From Merdimmobilis hominis (GTDB lineage Bacteria; Bacillota; Clostridia; Oscillospirales; Ruminococcaceae), in the NCBI RefSeq assembly GCF_021109255.1, contig NZ_JAJODG010000002.1: a stretch of DNA of 64,000 bases; one strand, 5' to 3'. The position numbers and the translations under genes are program-made. Shown here piece by piece: positions 48,698 to 57,216 of this stretch (within the stretch, counting starts at the first letter, position 1; the number at the start of each line of letters is the position of its first letter). The notes beneath the pieces were generated by a model. It was not told where the DNA came from. It saw only the letters and a program-made list of their open reading frames with translations, and did not search any database.

Positions 48698-49594
48698 TTA
48701 TTCCATGCCAAGGATGAAGATGCCCACCATTGCCATGCCGATGATGGCATAGTGTTTGGGGGTCAATTTCTCCTTGAGGAAGATGCGGGACCACAGCACC
48801 GAGAAGATGCTGTAAGAGGCGATGGTGGGAGCCGCCAGAATGGCGTTGGCCCCGATGGCGAACACATAGGTGAACTGGCCGGCGGTCTCGCAGAGGGCGG
48901 CAAGGAGTTTGGGCCGCTCCCGCTCCACCGTCAGGGGCTGTTTCTTAATCAGCACCACATAGATGAAAGCGGCGATGCCCATGCACAAAAAGGTCAGCTC
49001 ATAGGCGATGTTGGCCTGGCGCTCCGCCAGCATACCGCTGTCCAGCACCACCGTGTCGGCAAAGGTGCCCAGGCCGTCGATGATGCAGTACAGGATGGGG
49101 AACAGCACCGCCAAGAAGCTCTTGGAGTACTTGGAGGGGACCTCCTCCCCGCTGTCCACCGTCTCCTTCACCGCCTGGGAGCGCTCCAGCGCCGCCAAGC
49201 CGATGACCCCCAGGCACACCAGGGTGACGCCCACAAACTGGAGGCCGGTCATGCTCTGGCCCAGGACAAAGAAGCACAGCAGCGAGGTGATCGCCCCCGA
49301 GGAATTGCAGATGGGGGAGGAGATGGAAAGCTCGATGTATCTGAGGCCGGCATAGCCGAAGATCATCGAGAGGATATATAGGGCGGAGACCGGCAGGTAG
49401 ATCATCACGCTGTTCCAGTCGAAGTCCACCCCGCCAATGGTCATTTCAAAGATGGCGTGAGCGCCCATCACCAGGCCGACTGCCATCACCATCTCCCAAT
49501 GGCTGTAGGAATCGTCGGGGCGGGAACCCAGTTTGGAAAAGAGATCGGAGCCGCTCCAGGCAAGGATGGAAAACAGAGAAAAGAGTAGCCACAT
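48698..49594 (-). CDS. DMT-superfamily (EamA) transporter
   Basis: 298 aa with ten predicted membrane helices in two EamA halves (first ending VTLVCLGVIGLAALE, second ending IIGMAMVGIFILGME) and a polar central loop. Exports or imports small metabolites. GGAGGT precedes ATG 49594. It lies just downstream of the amidohydrolase-oxidase operon on the same strand but behind a terminator, with TATAAT at 49739-49744 (minus) and a leader of about 140 nt. Confidence 0.88.
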   Translation of the reverse strand: MWLLFSLFSILAWSGSDLFSKLGSRPDDSYSHWEMVMAVGLVMGAHAIFEMTIGGVDFDWNSVMIYLPVSALYILSMIFGYAGLRYIELSISSPICNSSGAITSLLCFFVLGQSMTGLQFVGVTLVCLGVIGLAALERSQAVKETVDSGEEVPSKYSKSFLAVLFPILYCIIDGLGTFADTVVLDSGMLAERQANIAYELTFLCMGIAAFIYVVLIKKQPLTVERERPKLLAALCETAGQFTYVFAIGANAILAAPTIASYSIFSVLWSRIFLKEKLTPKHYAIIGMAMVGIFILGME

Positions 49595-49745
49595 GGGTCA
49601 AGTACCTCCAAAAATTAGGATATTGGCGGGGGCGGGCAGAAGCAACCCGCCTGATTTGGTCTTGGAAGGGCCGTCTCCACAATACGCCCCTTCCTTTCCG
49701 CACCTGCCGGCAAAGGTTCTGCGGCAGTCCAGTTTGATATTATAG
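49595..49745 (-). promoter_or_regulatory. Promoter element and long leader of the EamA gene
   Basis: TATAAT on the minus strand at 49739-49744 with no good -35. The leader of about 140 nt contains the hairpin GGCGGGTTGCTTCTGCCCGCC (49631-49651) before the ribosome site. No known riboswitch was recognised. Confidence 0.4.
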
Positions 49746-49835
49746 CACATTCTACCTGTTGGAAAAAGAGTTTTGTTCCAATTTTTTTATGGTTTTTCCG
49801 TCTTTTTGACGAATTCATCCTCGATACTCTTTCAA

Positions 49836-49880
49836 AAAGGAAGCAGCGGCATGGCCCCATAGCCATGCCGCTGCTTAAAT
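49836..49880 (-). terminator. Terminator of the amidohydrolase-oxidase operon
   Basis: AAGCAGCGGCATGGC pairs with GCCATGCCGCTGCTT across CCCATA; minus-strand CTTCCTTTTTG follows. Confidence 0.85.
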
Positions 49881-49889
49881 ATTGGGGTT

Positions 49890-50681
49890 TTACTTGGAGC
49901 GATCCCCCCGGATAGCCCCGATGGTCACCGGCTTCACCGGCACCCGGTACCGCGGGCCGCCCAATTCCTCCACCGGCTTTCCCGCAGCGGTGGAAAGTTC
50001 CTTCATAATCAGAGAGATACAGGTCTTGCCTTGGCAGGGGCCCATGGAGGCCCGGGTTGCCAATTTCACCTCATTGAGGGTCAAGTTGCCGTCGCCGATG
50101 GTTTTCAGCAGCTCTTCCATAGAGATGTCCTCGCAGCGGCAGACGATGCTCTCCCCGCAGCCTTTGCACCGGGGAGCGGAGAATGCCCCGTTGCCCTCGG
50201 TAACCGCAAGCTTCATGCCGCGGACAGTCTGTGCCAGGCTGTTGTCCACCGCCAAGGAGACGATGGAGGTCTTGTTGGGGAATTTCTGCACCTTGACCAC
50301 CTGGGCTTTTCCCACCACTTGGCCGTCCCGGTCCACCGCGTCGACGGTATCCCCCACCTGGGGCAGGGGGAGGAACTCATAGGGAATGCGGACCACCGTC
50401 TTGTCCTCCGAATAGGTCTCGTCGATGACAAAAACCGCAAGGCCCGGGCAGGCGGTCATGCACAGGCCGCAGCCGGTACATTTATCGTAGTAGACCTCCG
50501 GCAGGTCGTTGATGTCGGTCAAAGGCTTCACCGCGCCGAATTTGCAGGCGGTGTAGCAGGGGTTGCAGGGGATGGACTGGAAGCACTCAAACACCGCATA
50601 AGGGCCCTGTTTCCGCCGCTTTGGGGAGGGCAGGCGCTCCCGCACTTTCTGTTCCACTTCCATGGCATGGCTATTTGGCAT
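49890..50681 (-). CDS. Ferredoxin/BFD-type iron-sulfur subunit of an amine or opine dehydrogenase
   Basis: 263 aa. N-terminal 4Fe-4S region with CNPCYTAC and CTGCGLCMTACP (about 38-80), a central beta domain, then a BFD-like [2Fe-2S] domain (CRCEDISMEELLKTIGDGNL ... GPCQGKTC). In HcnABC-type enzymes the BFD domain ends the FAD subunit; here it sits on a separate ferredoxin-containing chain. Start taken as ATG 50681, overlapping the preceding stop (coupled); ATG 50663 is an alternative. Likely electron acceptor of the two flavoproteins. Confidence 0.82.
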   Translation of the reverse strand: MPNSHAMEVEQKVRERLPSPKRRKQGPYAVFECFQSIPCNPCYTACKFGAVKPLTDINDLPEVYYDKCTGCGLCMTACPGLAVFVIDETYSEDKTVVRIPYEFLPLPQVGDTVDAVDRDGQVVGKAQVVKVQKFPNKTSIVSLAVDNSLAQTVRGMKLAVTEGNGAFSAPRCKGCGESIVCRCEDISMEELLKTIGDGNLTLNEVKLATRASMGPCQGKTCISLIMKELSTAAGKPVEELGGPRYRVPVKPVTIGAIRGDRSK

Positions 50682-52116
50682 AGTCAACGCACTTCCCTTC
50701 CTTCAGTTTCTCAACGCCGCTGCGGATCTTTGCTCCGCCCGGACCCTGGCGCAGCATCTGGAGCTGGCCCTGGTAATCGGCGAATTTTTCCTCGAATCCA
50801 TCGACGGCTGCAAGGTCATTGGCAGCGGACAACCCGGCAATCTTGCCGGTCAGCATGGCGCTGGAGGCCTCCTCCACACCGCTGGCATCGCCGGCGGCAT
50901 AGATGGTCCCCACGCTGGTGCGGCGGCAGTCGTCCAGAGCCGGGACATAGCCCCCCAGCTCGGGGACGAACTTCATCTCGCACCCTGCCTGGAAGAAGAG
51001 CTCCACCAGGGGGGAAAGGCCCACTGCCATGCACATAATATCGGCCTTGATATCTTTTTCAGTGCCGGGGATGGGCTGCCACTTTTCATCCAGCTGGTGG
51101 ATGACCGCGCCCTCCAGCTTCCCCTCGCCATAGGCGTAAGAGACGGTGTGGCTGGTGAGGATGGGCACCCCGGCCCGGCGCAGCTTGGCGGCGTGGACCT
51201 CATACCCGCCGATGCGGGGGGCGGCCTCCACCACCGCTTTGACGTTGACCCCGGCCTGGAGCAGTTGGTAGCTGACGATGAGGCCGATGTTCCCCGCGCC
51301 AATCATGATGACCTCCTTGCCGGGGAGCACCCCTTCCAGGTTCATCAGGGTCTGTACCGCGCCCGCGCCGTAGACGCCGGGCAGGTCGTTGTTGGGGAAT
51401 ACCAGGTTCTTCTCAAAGGCCCCGGTTGCCACGATCACCCGCTTGGGGAGGATGCCCTCCACCTGGTGATCCCGCTCCACCATGACGATGCCATCTGCAT
51501 AATACCCTAAGGCGGAGGTGTTGACCCATAGTTCGATGTTGGGGCTGGCGGCGATCTCCTTCTCCAAACCTTCGGCGATGGTGATGCCCCGGGTGCCGGC
51601 CTGCTGCTTCTCCGACCCGAAGAATTTATGGGTCTGCTTCACCAGCTGGCCGCCCAGCTTCTGACCCCGCTCCACCAGGATGACCTTGGCCCCGCCTTTG
51701 GCGGCCTCGATGGCGGCGCACATGCCAGCCGGGCCCGCGCCCACCACTAGGATATCGGTTTCGATCAGGTTGCGTCTTTCCCCAAGGCGGCTCTCGATCT
51801 CCACATCCAGCTTGGGATGGGCATGGCCTTCCTGCCGCTCCACCCGCAGCCCCTCCCGAAGGGGCTCCACACAGGTTCGCACATTGGGCACGCCGTCCAC
51901 CTTCATCATGCAAGAGGAACAGTTGCCAATGGCGCAGAAAAGGCCCCGGGGCCGGTGTTTGACCTCACTTTCGTGGAGTACCCGCACGCCGTTTGCGTGG
52001 AGCGCCGCCGCCACTGACTCCCCTTCGTAGCCCTCCAGGGTTTTGCCTTCAAAAGTAAATGTGACCTTCCTCCCCTTGTCAAAGGTGAGGATAGGATGTT
52101 GTTCCATTCGGTTCAT
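50671..52116 (-). CDS. FAD/NAD(P)-binding subunit with N-terminal [2Fe-2S] domain (HcnA-HcnB fusion type)
   Basis: 481 aa. Residues 15-95 form a plant-type ferredoxin with ligands C61, C66, C69 and C82. Then come an FAD Rossmann fold (DILVVGAGPAGMCAAIEAAK) with GQKLGGQLVKQTHKFFG and ATGAFEKNLVFP, a second nucleotide fold (VIMIGAGNIGLIVSYQLLQA) and the GTIYAAGDASGVEEASSAML FAD closure. Corresponds to HcnA fused to the front of HcnB without the BFD end. Accepts electrons from the DAO-type subunit encoded upstream. GGGAGGGAG precedes ATG 52116. Confidence 0.88.
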   Translation of the reverse strand: MNRMEQHPILTFDKGRKVTFTFEGKTLEGYEGESVAAALHANGVRVLHESEVKHRPRGLFCAIGNCSSCMMKVDGVPNVRTCVEPLREGLRVERQEGHAHPKLDVEIESRLGERRNLIETDILVVGAGPAGMCAAIEAAKGGAKVILVERGQKLGGQLVKQTHKFFGSEKQQAGTRGITIAEGLEKEIAASPNIELWVNTSALGYYADGIVMVERDHQVEGILPKRVIVATGAFEKNLVFPNNDLPGVYGAGAVQTLMNLEGVLPGKEVIMIGAGNIGLIVSYQLLQAGVNVKAVVEAAPRIGGYEVHAAKLRRAGVPILTSHTVSYAYGEGKLEGAVIHQLDEKWQPIPGTEKDIKADIMCMAVGLSPLVELFFQAGCEMKFVPELGGYVPALDDCRRTSVGTIYAAGDASGVEEASSAMLTGKIAGLSAANDLAAVDGFEEKFADYQGQLQMLRQGPGGAKIRSGVEKLKEGKCVDYAK

Positions 52117-52136
52117 GGTCGCTTTTCTCCCTCCCG

Positions 52137-53306
52137 CTATTTGATAAACCGGTCGTAGGAGAAGGACGAGATATCATGCTTCGTCTTTCCCTCTTTGATC
52201 AGGTCAGAAACCAGTTCCCCGGTAATGGGGGCCAAGGCGATGCCGTCCCCCTCGTGGCCGGTGGCGAAGATCAGGCCCGGCAGTGCTTTGGTGGCGCCGA
52301 TAACCGGGGAGCCGTCCTCACAGAAGGGCCGTAGGCCGGAAAATGTGCGGATGATGTTGACATCCTTGAGGAAGGGCACAAACCGGGTGACATAGTTGCA
52401 GACCTCCCGGAGGACCTCAAAGCTGGTGGAGACATCATACCCGGCGAATTCTCGGTTGTTGCCGATGAGCAGGTTTCCATGTTCGGTCTGTTCGATAGAG
52501 AGGCCCACCCCCAGCTTCAGGCCGGGATCGTCGGAACCCTTGGCCAGTTCAGGATGGTGCTTGATGGCGATGTACCGGGCACAGAGCAGCTCTTTGTGGA
52601 AGATGGGCGGCAGCGGCTCGGTGACCATCGTCTGGCCCCGGCGGGGGCGGATGGGCACATCCAGGCCCACCATCTCCCCGATGAAGGGGGACCATGCCCC
52701 GGCGGCTACCACCGCACATTCGGTCTCAATCTCCCCGCGGCTGGTCTGCACCCCGCGGACGGCGCCGTTCTTCACCGTGATGCCGGTGACCTGGGTGTGG
52801 GTCCAGAACTCCGCCCCCAATTCCTTTGCCTTCTTGGCAAAGGCCAAGGTGGTGGCAATGGGGTCGGCGTGGCCGTCTAAGGCGCTGTAGGCTGCGGCAG
52901 CGATGTTCTTGGAGAGGTAGGGCTCCATTTTACGGGCGTCGTCCCCAGAGATGATCTCCACCTCCATGCCGCACTTTTTCTGGTTGGCCACCACTTCCTC
53001 CATGACGGCCAGCTGTTCTTCTGTTTCAATCAAAATCAAGCCGCCGGGGCGCTGGTAATAGACCTCGCTCCCCAACTCCTTGGAAAGGGTCTGGTAGATG
53101 CCGGCGCTCTCCATCGCCAAGGTCAATGGAAGTCCCGGTTTTTTGGTCTGCATGAAAATGAAGCCGTCACAGGCGCTGGAAGTCCCCTCCCCTACGCCCC
53201 GGCGCTCCACCACGATGGGGCGGATTCCCTTTTTTGCCAGGTAGTAGGCGATGGAACAGCCGATGATGCCCCCGCCGATGATGACGGCATCCCGTTTGGT
53301 TGCCAT
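52137..53306 (-). CDS. FAD-dependent amine/D-amino-acid/opine dehydrogenase subunit (DAO family)
   Basis: 389 aa. FAD motif AVIIGGGIIGCSIAYYLAKK at the N-terminus; RRGQTMVTEPLPP and the C-terminal TFSGLRPFCEDGSPVIGATK ... GLIFATGHEGDGIALAPITG follow the glycine/sarcosine oxidase and HcnC pattern. Oxidises a secondary amine or D-amino acid; the substrate cannot be read from sequence. 20 bp upstream of the FAD/[2Fe-2S] gene, 105 bp after the amidohydrolase. Confidence 0.88.
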   Translation of the reverse strand: MATKRDAVIIGGGIIGCSIAYYLAKKGIRPIVVERRGVGEGTSSACDGFIFMQTKKPGLPLTLAMESAGIYQTLSKELGSEVYYQRPGGLILIETEEQLAVMEEVVANQKKCGMEVEIISGDDARKMEPYLSKNIAAAAYSALDGHADPIATTLAFAKKAKELGAEFWTHTQVTGITVKNGAVRGVQTSRGEIETECAVVAAGAWSPFIGEMVGLDVPIRPRRGQTMVTEPLPPIFHKELLCARYIAIKHHPELAKGSDDPGLKLGVGLSIEQTEHGNLLIGNNREFAGYDVSTSFEVLREVCNYVTRFVPFLKDVNIIRTFSGLRPFCEDGSPVIGATKALPGLIFATGHEGDGIALAPITGELVSDLIKEGKTKHDISSFSYDRFIK

Positions 53307-53341
53307 GGTTGTGTTTCCCCCTAATCATTATTTGTTTGGGC

Positions 53342-53398
53342 GAACCACTGGACGCCCGAAAGCCCCGGTGCTGCCAAGGCGGGGCGTTCCACTGGTTC
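53342..53398. promoter_or_regulatory. Long imperfect hairpin in the operon gap
   Basis: GAACCACTGGA..CGCCC and GGGGCG.TTCCACTGGTTC pair with one mismatch across a short inner loop between the amidohydrolase and DAO genes. Probable mRNA processing or stabilising element; no T run. Confidence 0.45.
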
Positions 53399-53411
53399 TT
53401 CCCCCATTGGA

Positions 53412-54824
53412 TTACATTTTCTGGGTGAGCTCGTACAATTTGGGATTTTGGGTGACGGTCGGGTCGCCCAGGCGCTCCAGCATGGTGGCGTATGCCCCGC
53501 GGGCGTCGGCGATGATCTTCTTCTCATCCACCTTGGTGAGCTTGCGGCCCTCCATGACCACGGCGCCGTCTACAATAGTCAAATCCACATCCTGGCCCAT
53601 GGCGTGGTACACCAGCCGCTGTACCGGCATATCCCCAAAGGGGGCCAGATGGGGCTGTTCCACATCTACTGCGATGATGTCCGCCTTCTTTCCCACTTCT
53701 AGGGAGCCGATCAAATGATCCAGCTTGAGGGCCTTGGCCGGCTCGATGGTACACAGCTCCAGCACCTTGCCGCAGGGCAGCAGGGACAGGTCGTGGAACC
53801 GGCCCCGCTGCAAGACCTGGAGCATCTTCATATCCCGCCAGATGTCGTAGCTGCGGTCGGGGGCGGTGCCGTCGGTGACCACCGCCACATGGGCCCCAGC
53901 TTGCAGAAGCTCGTAAACCGGACAGGTTTTCAGGATGTTGGAGTGGGTGGCCGGGCCGTGGAACACATAGGCCCCGGTCTTGGCCAGGATGGCGATCTCC
54001 TCCTGGGAGAGTCCGGTGCTGTGGGTCAGGGAAAGCCCCACCTTGAGGACCTCCGGAGTGGTGTCGTAGAGGAACTGAATATCCCCAGCAAAGGCGTGGG
54101 TGTGCAGCGGCACCCCATATTCCTCCGCCAAACGGTACATCTCCCTGTTGTGGGCGATGTTGTCCTCCGCCGATTCCCCTGGCCGCAAACCCATCCGGCC
54201 GGGGGCGACGATGCAGGTCTCCAAGGGGTGGCGGCCATTGTAAGCCTTCAGCGCCTCTTCGGTGGAACGGTAGGCCATCTTAGGGGTGACGGTGGATTCG
54301 GTGTACTCCTTCCCATTCCAGGCCCGGGCTTTTTTAGGCCAGGGGCCATTGGCACAGCCGATGCCGCTCAGCTGGCGGATGCCCACCCGGCTGGAGCCCT
54401 CCAGGTTAGCCCCCACCGGCTCGATGATGTCGATGCGGGGGGTGCTCCCCACCATGGAAACGCCGGTGGTAATGCCGAATTTTATCCGCTCCGCTGCGGC
54501 CAGAGAGCCCTCCGCCCGCCAGAATTCGGTGTCGGTGCATTGGTAATAGACCTGCTCCGCCAGATCATCCCAGTCGTCCCGGTATTCAAACAGGTTTTTG
54601 ATGAGGCAATGGCCAGCGTGGCCGTGGGCGTCCACCAAACCGGGCAGAACCGCATGGCCGCACAGGTCGATGACCCGACCCGCCTCCGGCAGAACAGGAA
54701 GGTCGCTCATGGGGCCGATAGCCGCAATGGTGTCCTTCTCCACTGCCACATATCCAGGCTGATAGACGGTGTGGGCGCTGTCCACTGTGATGACACAACC
54801 GTTGATCAGCAATAAATCAAACAT
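53412..54824 (-). CDS. Amidohydrolase of the ATZ/TRZ (cytosine deaminase-like) family
   Basis: 470 aa. Metal-dependent hydrolase: HGH at 67-69 inside PGLVDAHGHAGH, PLHTHAFAGD, GLSLTHSTGLSQEEI and VTDGTAPDRSYDIWRDM carry the expected metal and catalytic residues. The start at 54824 has AGGAGG 8 nt upstream; the frame continues to 55139 without signals. Members deaminate or hydrolyse nucleobases, SAH, hydantoin-like or guanidino compounds. First gene of a four-gene operon with a DAO/HcnABC-like dehydrogenase, so it probably frees an amine or amino acid that the next enzymes oxidise. Confidence 0.88.
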   Translation of the reverse strand: MFDLLLINGCVITVDSAHTVYQPGYVAVEKDTIAAIGPMSDLPVLPEAGRVIDLCGHAVLPGLVDAHGHAGHCLIKNLFEYRDDWDDLAEQVYYQCTDTEFWRAEGSLAAAERIKFGITTGVSMVGSTPRIDIIEPVGANLEGSSRVGIRQLSGIGCANGPWPKKARAWNGKEYTESTVTPKMAYRSTEEALKAYNGRHPLETCIVAPGRMGLRPGESAEDNIAHNREMYRLAEEYGVPLHTHAFAGDIQFLYDTTPEVLKVGLSLTHSTGLSQEEIAILAKTGAYVFHGPATHSNILKTCPVYELLQAGAHVAVVTDGTAPDRSYDIWRDMKMLQVLQRGRFHDLSLLPCGKVLELCTIEPAKALKLDHLIGSLEVGKKADIIAVDVEQPHLAPFGDMPVQRLVYHAMGQDVDLTIVDGAVVMEGRKLTKVDEKKIIADARGAYATMLERLGDPTVTQNPKLYELTQKM

Positions 54825-54930
54825 CAAATCCGCCTCCTTGTCAAAGTCGGCCAAAAGGCCGTATTCTTCGGAAAATCCCGCCAGTTTTTTACTGGCATCC
54901 CCCCTGTTTTTTGTCGCAACCGATGCTTCT

Positions 54931-54959
54931 ATGGTACCACAGCTGCCAAGGATTGTAAA
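54931..54959 (-). promoter_or_regulatory. Promoter of the amidohydrolase operon
   Basis: On the minus strand TTTACA (54954-54959), 17-nt spacer, TACCAT (54931-54936) preceded by TGG. Confidence 0.55.
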
Positions 54960-55017
54960 TCCCTTCTCATCGTTTGACAAATTTATCATCTCCTTGCCCC
55001 AGGGGGGGATTCCCACC

Positions 55018-55046
55018 TTGCGAAGGGAGAGCATTCGTGATACAAT
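55018..55046 (+). promoter_or_regulatory. Promoter of the pentapeptide-repeat gene
   Basis: TTGCGA (55018-55023), 17-nt spacer, TACAAT (55041-55046). Confidence 0.6.
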
Positions 55047-55074
55047 AAGAACAAATATTCCAGGGAGGACCGCC

Positions 55075-55686
55075 ATGATCACCGAGCTTTGCACCCAATA
55101 CGAGCACGAGGACTTTTCCGGCATGGATTTTTCTGGCATGGATCTTTGCGGTTACACCTTTTCCCACTGCAAGTTCCGCTGCTGTAAACTGAGCGACCTT
55201 TCCACCAAGCGCTGCCTGTTTACAAGCTGCGATTTTTCCATGGCCCAGCTCAACGGCTCCGACCATCAAAACAGCGCCTTTATCAACTGCGAATTTCTCT
55301 CCACCAGCCTGTTCTGCGCCTCTTTCCACCAGTGTAAATGCACTGGGAGCTCCTTTATGGGTTCCACCTTAATCGGCACCCAGTTCTCCGGCGGCAGCTA
55401 CTCCTATGTCTGCTTTTCGGAGTGCGACCTCTCCCGGATGAAGTTCGACGGCGCCCGGCTGGACCACGCCGATCTCTCCCGCTGTGACCTCTGTGAAGCC
55501 GACCTGCGGGGATGCGACCTCTCCCAAGCGGTGGTATCCGCCGCCAAACTGGACAAAGCTGACCTGCGAGGCGCCACCTTGTCCGGTTGCGACATGCTCT
55601 CCTGCCGGCTTAAGCAGGCAAAAATCGACCTAAAACAAGCCGTCTATCTGGCGGAACTGACCGGTGCCGTCTGCGCCGATTTATAA
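55075..55686 (+). CDS. Pentapeptide-repeat protein, Qnr/McbG-like
   Basis: 203 aa from ATG 55075 (GGGAGG 6 nt upstream). Almost the whole chain is A(D/N)LXX-type pentapeptides with central Phe/Leu/Met: DFSGMDLCGYTFSHCKFRCC, then AQLNG, ARLDHADLSRCDLCEADLRG. This is a right-handed quadrilateral beta helix. Length and the two-block layout resemble Qnr DNA-gyrase-protecting proteins, and cysteine is unusually common. A gyrase role is a guess; many such proteins have other roles. Monocistronic. Confidence 0.85.
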   Translation: MITELCTQYEHEDFSGMDFSGMDLCGYTFSHCKFRCCKLSDLSTKRCLFTSCDFSMAQLNGSDHQNSAFINCEFLSTSLFCASFHQCKCTGSSFMGSTLIGTQFSGGSYSYVCFSECDLSRMKFDGARLDHADLSRCDLCEADLRGCDLSQAVVSAAKLDKADLRGATLSGCDMLSCRLKQAKIDLKQAVYLAELTGAVCADL

Positions 55687-55786
55687 AATCTTATCATCTG
55701 GATTCGGTTTTCACCCTTTTGTCACCGAGGGGTGGTATTCTCTTCCCATCCCCAACTATCTTCGTCTTAGAAAGGAGTGACCGTGT

Positions 55787-56554
55787 TTGAAACGAATTGT
55801 CCTCATATGGCTGGCCGCCCTCTCGCTGGTCCTTGCCGGCTGCCAGCCGGCGGAGGAGCCCTCCCAACCGGGGGACCTGTCCAGTACCATGGAGTCCTCC
55901 TCTGAACCCTCCTTCCAGGAGCTGGAGGAGCGCCCAGCATCCTCTGCGCCGGAACGTTCCTCTGAATCCAACCAATCGGAACAGGAGGACGCAGGGGAAC
56001 AGGTTGCCGCCCAACGGGCAGCTGAACAGCAGGCTGACGCTCAGAAGGCGGAAGAAGAGCACAAGGCCCAGGAAATGGAACAACAGCAGAAATTGGAAAA
56101 CTTTTCCGCATATGCCAGCGGTGACGCCTTTTTGAGCAAGGTGGAAAAGAAGGTCATCGAGCTCACTAACGACGAGCGGGAACGCAACGGCCTCAACCGC
56201 TTGGAGACCGACTCCACCCTAGGGGAGGCAGCCCGCATCCGCAGCCGGGAGCTGTATGAAAACGATCACTTTGACCACACCCGGCCCAACGGGGACTCTT
56301 GGGTCACCGTGCTGACCCAGGACCTTCTGTACGCCTTCCATCACGCAGGAGAAAACTTGGCCTCGGTAGAGTACAACGACCCAAGCGGCACCTACGCCTA
56401 TGATGGGGATTATTGGGCCACCACCTGGATCGAGAGCCCGCCCCATTATGAAAACATGCTGCGGGACACCTACACCAAAATCGGGGTGGGCATCTACCTG
56501 GCCCAGGAGGGGGATATGACCATCGCCTACGCCACCACCATCTTTTCGGATTGA
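55787..56554 (+). CDS. CAP-domain (SCP/PR1) lipoprotein
   Basis: 255 aa starting at TTG 55787 (AAGGAG 9-10 nt upstream). Signal peptide with lipobox LAGC (Cys 19), a low-complexity Ser/Glu/Gln linker (about 20-105), then a CAP domain (VIELTNDERERNGLNRLETD, AARIRSRELYENDHFDHTRP, HAGENLA, YTKIGVGIY). Similar to spore-coat/YkwD-type CAP proteins of Firmicutes. Anchored on the outer face of the membrane. Confidence 0.9.
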   Translation: MKRIVLIWLAALSLVLAGCQPAEEPSQPGDLSSTMESSSEPSFQELEERPASSAPERSSESNQSEQEDAGEQVAAQRAAEQQADAQKAEEEHKAQEMEQQQKLENFSAYASGDAFLSKVEKKVIELTNDERERNGLNRLETDSTLGEAARIRSRELYENDHFDHTRPNGDSWVTVLTQDLLYAFHHAGENLASVEYNDPSGTYAYDGDYWATTWIESPPHYENMLRDTYTKIGVGIYLAQEGDMTIAYATTIFSD

Positions 56555-56680
56555 CGGGAAAGATGGAATTGAGGCTGGGGGACACAGCAGGCTCCCAGCG
56601 AAGGGTTCCTCATAACCCTAAGCACCCAGCTGTTTTTCGCGCGTTTTTCCAAGTTCACATAGGATAAGGAGGATTTTTTA

Positions 56681-57115
56681 ATGAGCCAAAGCACTATGTT
56701 CGCCCTCTCCTTTGGCGGGATCTGGGGGTTGGTAGGGGCTGTTCTGTTCCTGGTGGGGTGGAACATCTCCCGGGATCAAAAGCGCCGCCAAAAGCTGTGT
56801 ACCCAACTAGCCGCAGGTACCGTGGCGGAAATCCACACCCGCACCCACCGCCGGGGGCAGGTTGCCTATTACCCAGTGTTCACCTACTTCGCAGAAGGGC
56901 AGAAATACACGGTGGAATCCAGCTTCGCCTGGTATACCTCCCAGTTTGAACCCGGCGACCCGGTATCGGTGTACTTCCAGCCTGGCAACCCCCAGAACTA
57001 CTATGTCAAAGAGGAATCGGCATCCCAGAAATTCACCGTCTCTTTCCAGCGGATGGGCGCTGGCTGTCTAGTGATGGCGGCCGCCGCCTGTGCCATCGCC
57101 TACTTCTTTGGATGA
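56681..57115 (+). CDS. DUF3592-type membrane protein
   Basis: 144 aa. An N-terminal helix (FGGIWGLVGAVLFLVGW) and a C-terminal helix (CLVMAAAACAIAYFF) flank an extracytoplasmic beta domain (GTVAEIHTRTHRRGQVAYYP, VFTYFAEGQKYTVESSF, YFQPGNPQNYYV). Function unknown. AGGAGG precedes ATG 56681. Confidence 0.8.
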   Translation: MSQSTMFALSFGGIWGLVGAVLFLVGWNISRDQKRRQKLCTQLAAGTVAEIHTRTHRRGQVAYYPVFTYFAEGQKYTVESSFAWYTSQFEPGDPVSVYFQPGNPQNYYVKEESASQKFTVSFQRMGAGCLVMAAAACAIAYFFG

Positions 57116-57126
57116 GTTTATAAACC

Positions 57127-57165
57127 GAAACAAGGAAGAGCTCTCCCTTTCCACCTTGTTTTTTA
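57127..57165 (+). terminator. Terminator of the DUF3592 gene
   Basis: AAACAAGG pairs with CCTTGTTT, followed by TTTT. Confidence 0.65.
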
Positions 57166-57170
57166 AAAAG

Positions 57171-57203
57171 CAAAGGGCTGCCGATTGGCAGCCCTTTTTT
57201 ATC
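57171..57203. terminator. Terminator in the gap before cysS
   Basis: AAAGGGCTGCC pairs with GGCAGCCCTTT across GATT; T run on the plus strand, A-rich on the other side, so it may also end cysS. Confidence 0.75.
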
Positions 57204-57216
57204 TGTAAAAATACTG

